The notes beneath the pieces were generated by a model. It saw only the letters and a program-made list of their open reading frames with translations, had not been told where the DNA came from and did no database searches. 64,000 bases of DNA from Maniola hyperantus (lineage: Eukaryota; Arthropoda; Insecta; Lepidoptera; Nymphalidae): assembly GCF_902806685.2 (NCBI RefSeq), contig NC_048563.1, positions 3,191,098 through 3,255,097 of the forward strand, read 5' to 3'. The stretch's first letter is position 1. Each line of letters starts with the position of its first letter. A program made the translations under genes and the position numbers. Positions 57,705 to 64,000 of the stretch are shown piece by piece.

Positions 57705-58980
57705 ATTCTGTTGCACGGGCGTCAATTCAGATGTCTTGCTCTAAACTAAATTTAGAGTATTTGCATTCTTTTCTTTTTATTAATATTACACAACGTTAGT
57801 TTGAGTATACGCAAAACCTGCAAGTAGTTTGTTCAAAATCAGTAACATAATTGATTGCAATCATTTTTAGTAAGTAATTTTTTTTACTTATAAAAAGTTA
57901 GGTATGCATTAAAAGTTAATATAATCTTTATTTTTCCTATAAAAATGTAGTACACGAGTGGTGCCAATTTACAAGTCGATTTCGCAATATTTAACTGTTT
58001 TAAATTATACAATTATATGTATACACTTGAGCAATATTATAATAATTAATCTTTGACAATGTTATCACCTTAGTTTTAGATTACTTTCACTATCTTATTA
58101 GTAAACCAAGAATTTAGATCACATTATGTTACAAGTGAGCAAAGTGGTCAATTATAGTATACAAGTGGGCAGGCATGGGTCTTAAAACAGAATTATATTT
58201 TCTTTGGACACGTGTATCATAATATAATAATCTGGAACCTTTTTTTAAATTGCGCCACACATGACACCACACATTCCGGCGCTTCTTAATCTTGGGCATA
58301 TCCAAGTGATGAAGGTATACAGAGGTTTTTTAGTACCTCTATGGCAGTCATATTCGCAACATATTAACGCGAAGTGTCAAACAGTGCCAGTGAGCAAATG
58401 CTAACTGGCACTGTGAACACTATTCATTCGGGTTGTTCCCGCACTTGTGCAATAATGAAATATTGCTGTTTTTGTGTGTTGCCAACTGTGCAGTAATATT
58501 TTTATAGCAAGTGTGCAATAATATTCTGCTTTACAGTTTTGAAAGCAATGTAATAAGAGCAACTTTTCGAGCAAATGTATAAAAAAACTGCGTTTAATTA
58601 AATCTGTACCTAACTTATGATAAATAAGAAAGAAAGAAAATGCATTTATTTGTTGTTGGTGTCTCAGATAAAAACAAAGCATTACCATCTGAGACACCAC
58701 TCCAAATGAGTGTACAGCTCAGCATAATAATATGCAGAACGCTGATTTTCAGCTGTGACCCGGGATTAAGATAATCAGCCCATCCTCTTATTGTGATGAT
58801 GTGATATATGAATCATCGTTAATTAATAAGATAGTGAGAGTAAAGTTTGTTGATTTTAGCCGATAGTTGTAGAATAGCATAGTTAAAACTTTTGTACTGT
58901 GTTATTTTAAAAATTGTAATTTTCGCACGTTTTGATGTGTGAATATGACTTCATTTGACAGTTTTGTAAGTGCCGTTTAG
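57705..58980. other. AT-rich spacer with one short repeat
   Basis: 58630-58700 matches 12635-12720 (GTTGTTGGTGTCTCAG). No exon or other element recognised. Confidence 0.4.
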
Positions 58981-59440
58981 CCGACGACACGACAACGATA
59001 CGGCAACAACAACACAACGACATGGCGACAACAAGATATCGATACGACAAGATGACGATACGGTGACGACACAATAACGACAAGACAACGACACGATAAC
59101 GATACGGCAATGAGAAGACAACGACACGGCTACGACATTAGTATCGTGTTGTTACACGATAACAATACGGCAAGGACACGATAAGGCAACGATACGATAT
59201 TGAAACGACAAGAATAGGATAAGGCAACGACACGATATCGATACGACAAGATGACGATACGATAACGATACGGCAAAGATAAGACGACACAATAACGATA
59301 CGGCGGCGATAAGACAACGACACGGCAACAACACGATAACGATACGGCAACGACAATATGACGATACGATAGCGAGGAGACAACGACACGGCAACGATAA
59401 GGCAACAACAAGACAACGACACGATATCGATACGGCAACC
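58981..59440. repeat. Degenerate 6-bp-period array (CGATAA/CGACAA)
   Basis: About 460 bp made of CGATAC, CGACAC, CGATAA, CGACAA-type hexamers. A 6-bp period keeps several minus-strand frames open for about 100 codons (YRYRVVV-like), which are artefacts. A small non-repeat break lies at 59136-59160. Confidence 0.8.
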
Positions 59441-59814
59441 CTATCCCTTAAAACTGTTACCGGTATAATATTATTCCTAAATCCGTATCCAGATCCATAA
59501 ACATCCCTCAACTCAACTAGACAGACTATTGACTGTATACCGGGCGCCATAGGCGTATACTACAAGCGCAATATTTATTGGTAATTAGAGGCTCAACGGC
59601 ACTTATTATAACTGTTTAATAATTTAAACCGTGTGCTTATACCATAGTGGTAGGACAAAGTAGGTATTTTGCATTAATTGTTATTTATTTAGTTATGAGT
59701 AAAGTTGTTTGACTATGAAAAATAACCGTAGTAAAAGTTGACAGTCCATATAATAACAGTAAGCTATTGCCAAACATTGAAGGTAACATTAGGTTTAAAT
59801 AAATCTCGTCAAAC

Positions 59815-60480
59815 ATTTTTTAACCGCCTTCAAAAAAAGGAGGAGGTTCTCAATTCGTCGGAATCTTTTTTTTTTTTTTATGTATGTTCCCCGATTACTC
59901 GAAAACGCCTAGACCGATTTTGAAAATTCTTTTTTTGTTTGAAAGGGTATACTTCAAAGTTGGTCCCATTTCAATTTGGTGAAGATCTGATGAACATCTT
60001 CGAAGATAGATAGGTACTGGAACTCCTCAACGGATAAGAGTAAATTGCTCGCGATCAGTGTATATAGCTTAGTAAACAGTAGACTTTTAACCAGTCATAG
60101 CATAATTCCATGGGGCCACTAAAAATTGTGAAATAAAAAAAATTTACAAAAAAAATAAAAACCGACTTTGTTACACAAACACTAAAAATTGAAAAATAAT
60201 TTAATTTATTACCGAATATATTATGTATACAAGAGTTAATATAGTTCCATAATAATATTTTTTGGGGTCGGTGCCAATGAGGTGCCATGGTGGAGTCCCA
60301 TAAAAATATGAAGTCTAGACGATTCGCGCAGCTAAAGCTAATTGGCACCGGCACCAATAAATATTATTATGGAACTATATTAACTCTTGTATACATAATA
60401 TATTCGGTAATAAATTAAATTATTTTTCAATTTTTAGTGTTTGTGTAACGAAGTCGGTTTTTATTTTTTTTGTAATCTAT
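59815..60480. mobile_element. Large fold-back element
   Basis: 59815-60060 is a CCGCCTTCAAAAAAAGGAGG-led repeat common in Lepidoptera. 60145-60475 has two arms of about 125 bp, almost perfectly inverted (AAAAACCGACTT at the outer ends), around a centre that is itself inverted (GGTCGGTGCCAAT / ATTGGCACCGGCACC). Confidence 0.7.
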
Positions 60481-60914
60481 AATCTCGTTAAAAATGTTTG
60501 TCTGCAATTCTTTGAATCATGTTATATTGTCTGTAATTTTAATGAATATTTTTCGGTGATGATGTGTTTTATAAATTATTTCTTCTGTGATCACGACTTT
60601 TTTGGCTATCTATACATTTAATTTAGATTAAAATTTATTTTATAGTTTAGTTTTAATTATTATTGTAAGTTTCACTTACTCGAATAAATAAGTGTTAAAA
60701 AAATGGCAATTTAGTAATATCTGTAATAACATTCAATATATTTTGTAATGTAATATTACTATTGCTATGCTATGCTACTGTGTGTATATAATTAATATTT
60801 TTGACTATTTTCTATAAATTTGTTTTCATTAAATAAATTATGTAGTAATTTTTAGTGGTAAGTTATTTATATAAATATTTTATTTTGTTCTATTTATATT
60901 TGTATATTTTAATT

Positions 60915-61060
60915 TAATTGCGAAAAGAGTTATCGAGTCAACCGGGGACCCGAGAGCTGGCAGCTACCTTGGCCAAAGAATTAGTTTGGCCATCCAAAGG
61001 GGTAATGCTGCCAGCATCCTGGGTACAATGCCTCGCTGCGGTGGTCTCGATGAGGTTTTA
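60915..61060 (+). mobile_element. LINE remnant
   Basis: One frame reads STGDPRAGSYLGQRISLAIQ then RGNAASILGTMP, as at the end of some LINE ORF2 proteins, followed by a TTTAATTTAATTTA tail. 60481-60914 and 61061-61326 are AT-rich with nothing recognised. Confidence 0.5.
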
Positions 61061-61326
61061 GATTTAATTTAATTTATTTTAGTTTTAATTTAATATTGTT
61101 TTCTTTTTTTTAGATTTAAGTTTATTAATAGTTTATTTGTTTCCATCTTCAAGTAATTATTAAAAAAATTTATTAGATAAGGCTAGCTTTAAGTTTTATT
61201 GTAATATTTAAAAATAATTAATTTTTAATTTATATTGCTATATTTTAAGTACGTTTGTGTATATTCGTATTAGTTTGTGTATTATTTAATTTTTTTCTAA
61301 TCTAAATCTAATCATTTATTATCTAA

Positions 61327-61793
61327 CATATGACGAAGTTGTGGGCATCATGCCCACACCTTCGTCCGGGTGAATTTTGGTGCTTAAAATCCTGTGGGAA
61401 CTCTTTGATTTTCCGGGATAAAAAGTAGCCTAAATCCGTCCCCGGGATGTAAGCTAACTCTGTACTAAATTTCTTCAAACTCAGTTAAACTTTTGGGCCG
61501 AGAAAAGCTAGCAGACAGACACACTTTCGCATTTATAATATTAATGAACACTTAATATTCACAAATACTAATATCCACAAATAAATAATTATATTGAGTT
61601 AAATACATGTACAGTACGCGGCCAAAAGTAATGTACATCGGCCTTTAGAATGACATTTCGGCTTTGTAGAGCGTTGTCTCTGTCACTCATACCTATGTGA
61701 CGTTTTGTCGGTCTCACCGACAGGGACAACGCTCTACAAATCTGCTATCTATTTCAAAAGGTCGATGTACATTACTTTCGGGCGCGTACTGTA
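61327..61793. mobile_element. Helitron-like H2 (61327-61546) and complete TACAGTACGC MITE (61610-61793)
   Basis: H2 reads minus, ends ACACTTTCGC...ATAATATT. The MITE is 184 bp with long inverted ends TACAGTACGCGGCC and AAAGTAATGTACATCG, and internal inverted CTCTACAAA. Confidence 0.7.
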
Positions 61794-62253
61794 CTTAGTT
61801 AGGTTAAATATCTTCTGTAATCACATGTAATATTTTCTGTAATCAAACAACTGGACCTTTTAGCGGAATGGACCACAACACTAGTGCCATATCATGTTAC
61901 AGGATGTTTGTTATATTTGAAATAAAAGGATTTTTGATTATATACATTTGTTTTATTATATTTCACCAAAATAATCCATATCCATACAAATAAAATAATT
62001 TAGTTATACAAAAATATATCTCATTATAATTTATTAGTAATAATTTTGTAAATCTCGCTCAATATACAGGATGTATAAAAAATAAAGAGTAAAATTTTAT
62101 TTTAAAAATCTGTTTTTCTGTTAAACCTGTATAAATACTTAATCTAGGAATTTAGAACTTAATTTGTCAATGGAATGTATTAATTTTTTTTAAATCATTA
62201 TATTATGTTATTTTGTGAGGTAGCCCCACTATTGCTGATTACTATTAATAACT

Positions 62254-62406
62254 TACAGTGCGACAAGGCTCTCTTAGTAGTAATGACATTGACAGGGGGG
62301 CGCTGTTGGAGAACAAAGTCTTAGACTATTCAAACAAGAACAAACACTTGACGGCAACTTTAGTTCCGATTTTCGCCACGCGCCAAGAGAGCTTGTCGCA
62401 CTGTAA
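62254..62406. mobile_element. MITE with TTACAGTGCGACAAG ends
   Basis: 153 bp, inverted ends TTACAGTGCGACAAG / CTTGTCGCACTGTAA, AAGAGAGC continuing the repeat. A second copy is at 46008-46124. Confidence 0.75.
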
Positions 62407-62457
62407 AATATTGGACTGGTCACGAGACGGCCGCCATTAGGAGAACCTTCATGTATC

Positions 62458-62729
62458 AAAGTGTCCTTTTTAAAGTAGGTACAATGTTATGACAAAGTAT
62501 CATTTTATAAAGTACATTATTATGACGAAGTGTCCTTTAGAAAGTACAATGTGATGACAGTGTCATTTATAAAGTACATTGTTAGGACAAAGTGTCCTTT
62601 TTTAAGTACAATGTTATGACAAAGTGTATTTTATAAAATACATTGTTATGACAAAGTGTCCTTTATAAAGTACAATGTTATGACAAAATGTCATTCATTG
62701 TTATGACAGTGTCCCTTATAAAGTACACT
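62458..62729. repeat. 32-bp minisatellite, about 8 copies
   Basis: Units containing TGACAAAGTGTCC and TATAAAGTACAATG, spaced 30-33 bp, the last shortened. AT-rich, no ORF. Lies between two DNA transposons and would be part of the EF-hand gene's 3' region. Confidence 0.75.
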
Positions 62730-62745
62730 AAGGAATGGTTTTTAC

Positions 62746-63238
62746 CATAGAGCAGAAACAAAGAGGAGTTGGCCTAAGCAACTGTGCACTGTGATTTTCA
62801 ACTAGGTCCTGACGTCATCACTGTGGGCGGGGCCTTAGTTAGTATGCTGTCTGCGTTCGTCACATATATTGAGACTCGTATTATCGGTGTGTTTTCGCGT
62901 TTTTAAGAACAAAAGGATGAAGTGTTGTGTTTTATCGTGTCAAAGTTATTCAGACAGACGTTCTGATGCTATGAATGGTATCACATTTCATTTGTAAGTA
63001 ATTTTATACGTAATTATTAAAATAGTTCTAGAAAATGACATCTAGTGTGAGATAGCTGAACTATGTAGTGACATCAATATATCGATGTTAGGTCGCTAAG
63101 CGAGTAGTTTTGCTACTAACCCGCAGATGGAAAATTGAGAAGTGGGCGGCGTTCCACAACCCCTCACCCCGCAAAATGTCACTCGATATTTCATAGGGAA
63201 ATCTTAATACAACATCTCGTCTTTGTTTCTGCTCTATG
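62746..63238 (+). mobile_element. P-element-like non-autonomous transposon with THAP-type exon
   Basis: 493 bp with 19-bp identical terminal inverted repeats (CATAGAGCAGAAACAAAGA) and a perfect 8-bp target duplication GTTTTTAC at 62738-62745 and 63239-63246. CA...TG ends and 8-bp duplication fit the P superfamily. Inside, ATG at 62917 starts MKCCVLSCQSYSDRRSDAMN and ends FH at a GTAAGT donor (62994), like the first exon of a THAP DNA-binding domain. An acceptor at 63125 continues WKIEKWAAFHNPS to a stop. The second Cys/His pair and the catalytic part are missing, so it is an internally deleted copy. Confidence 0.75.
62917..63196 (+). pseudogene. Truncated THAP-domain transposase exons
   Basis: Exon 62917-62993 (CxxxC-type pair in CCVLSC) plus 63127-63196 gives about 48 residues. 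THAP domains need C2CH; only the first Cys pair is present, so it cannot form a complete zinc finger. Confidence 0.55.
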
Positions 63239-63249
63239 GTTTTTACTTT

Positions 63250-63351
63250 TTAGTAATAGTCAGGGACGGGCGCGCAGGCGATTTTCACGAAATCTTCGTA
63301 GCGGACTGTACCGTTGTTCATAACGTTGGCCTCTCGGAAAATGTTGTCGAT
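63250..63351 (-). CDS. CALML4-type last exon with stop
   Basis: Acceptor ATTTCAG, 33 codons and TAA. IDNIFREANVMNNGTVRYED then FVKIACAPVPDYY. Fourth EF-hand, loop degenerate. Confidence 0.74.
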   Translation of the reverse strand: MDNIFREANVMNNGTVRYEDFVKIACAPVPDYY

Positions 63352-63802
63352 CTGAAATAAACAAGATCGACATTAAAAAACCGGCCAAGTGCGAGTCAGG
63401 CTCGCGTAAAGAGAGTTCCGTACCATAGTCGTATTTTTTTGACATTTTGCATGATAATACAAAAACTATGATGCATAAAAATAAATGAAAATCTGTTTTA
63501 GAATGCTCAGGTGAAGCTTTTTCATATGACACCCCACTTGATATAGTCGAAAATTGAAAATACTAATTATTAGTTCATTACCACAATTTAATTTTTTTTG
63601 TGTGATGTAACCACAAATAATTTAATTTTTAAATCAATTATTATGATTTTTATAATCTGCACATAGGCAGGAGCAGTATTTATAATATACACACCTCGCG
63701 GGAAGATAGGCCTTCGCCCCAGTTCTGCAGCAGGTTCCGAAGCTGCTTCGCGGGGATTATGCCCCTTTTGTCCCCGTCACCTGCTTTGAATGCATTCACC
63801 AC
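63250..63802 (-). CDS. Calmodulin-like EF-hand protein (CALML4-type), last two exons
   Basis: Exons 63695-63802 and 63250-63351 join in phase 0 and encode the last 69 residues, beginning VVNAFKAGDGDKRGIIPAKQ and ending APVPDYY. Two EF-hand units are visible: the loop GDGDKRGIIPAKQL and the loop ANVMNNGTVRYEDF, the latter preceded by IDNIFREA. Both depart from the calcium-binding consensus (the second starts with Ala), so calcium binding is probably weak or lost. Pattern and C-terminus are closest to CALML4, with myosin light chain as the alternative. Upstream exons lie beyond the right edge. Its stop codon is three bases from a transposon insertion. Confidence 0.72.
63378..63612 (+). repeat. 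Repeat L fragment in EF-hand gene intron
   Basis: CCGGCCAAGTGCGAGTCAGG start; ends GTGTGATGTAACCAC. Fills most of the 343-bp intron between the last two exons. Confidence 0.6.
63695..63802 (-). CDS. CALML4-type penultimate exon
   Basis: Acceptor ATAATAG, donor GTGTGT, 36 codons. Helix-loop-helix with loop GDGDKRG and NLLQNWGEGLSSRE, a typical third EF-hand. Confidence 0.72.
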
Positions 63803-63838
63803 CTATTATAAACAATATTTAGTTAGTAAAATAATGAC

Positions 63839-63991
63839 TAAGAGCGGTTACGCACTCATCCGACCCAAGTCCGTGAAAATACGGATATTAAAAATATCTA
63901 CATATGTCATAAGCTACTATAGAAATAGTTTTATGATTATTTTGGAACGTATTTTCACAAACTCGGATCGGATGAGTGCGTAACTGCCTTA
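63839..63991. mobile_element. MITE with GTTACGCACTCATCC ends
   Basis: About 150 bp, inverted ends GTTACGCACTCATCCGA; complete copy of the family at 37284-37433, in the upstream intron of the EF-hand gene. Confidence 0.7.
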
Positions 63992-64000
63992 ATTCTGCTG

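Noticed and set aside
58907..59550. Arg/Val/Ser-rich minus ORFs (67-132 aa)
   Set aside because: Products of the 6-bp-period repeat, open in several frames at once.

Overview
The window reads as nuclear DNA of a moth or butterfly (Lepidoptera). It is AT-rich, its genes have many short exons with canonical GT/AG splice sites, and introns and spacers are packed with repeat types familiar from lepidopteran genomes: Helitron-like elements ending in CTAG, tRNA-derived SINEs, RTE, jockey and CR1-type LINE pieces, and many small inverted-repeat elements (MITEs). I see no bacterial operon, CRISPR array, rRNA gene or functional tRNA gene. All gene models were made by eye from splice signals and reading-frame continuity; no alignment was run.

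Layout. (1) Positions 46659 down to 1, minus strand: one very large gene. I could chain 40 exons with continuous reading frame (7,748 nt, about 2,582 codons); it runs off the left edge and its 5' end is uncertain. A Cys-cluster exon followed by a basic Arg/Leu exon, and the conserved KMVTLRNPMFHPNLPPV block in the last visible exon, suggest a FAM193 (FAM193A/B) homologue. Its introns hold an apparently intact jockey-type LINE (6203-11730), a 99-bp tRNA-like satellite of about 30 copies (16275-19198) and dozens of short elements. (2) 48.6-52.5 kb: a probable terminal exon (48654-48721) of another minus-strand gene, and a region at 51964-52504 where long ORFs lie on both strands. (3) 52912-54739, plus strand: a complete four-exon gene for an ERG28-like membrane protein of sterol biosynthesis. 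(4) 54.7-63.2 kb: mostly repeat-rich spacer with minisatellites, a hexamer-like degenerate array, a large fold-back element and one doubtful exon. (5) 63250-63802, minus strand: the last two exons of a calmodulin-like (CALML4-type) EF-hand gene entering from the right edge.

How the parts relate. The three recognisable genes are ordinary, functionally unrelated housekeeping-type genes. The unusual biology lies in the repeats. A homogenised array of tRNA-like units, each with a B-box and a short T-run, sits inside a coding gene on the same strand. A THAP-exon-bearing, P-element-like remnant with a perfect 8-bp target duplication sits three bases after the EF-hand stop codon. Several MITEs or Helitrons begin 10-26 bases inside FAM193 introns, immediately after splice donors. 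There is also a perfect 52-bp-arm hairpin at 42663-42775. I did not find a coherent new multi-gene system; the tRNA-like satellite is the best candidate for something undescribed.
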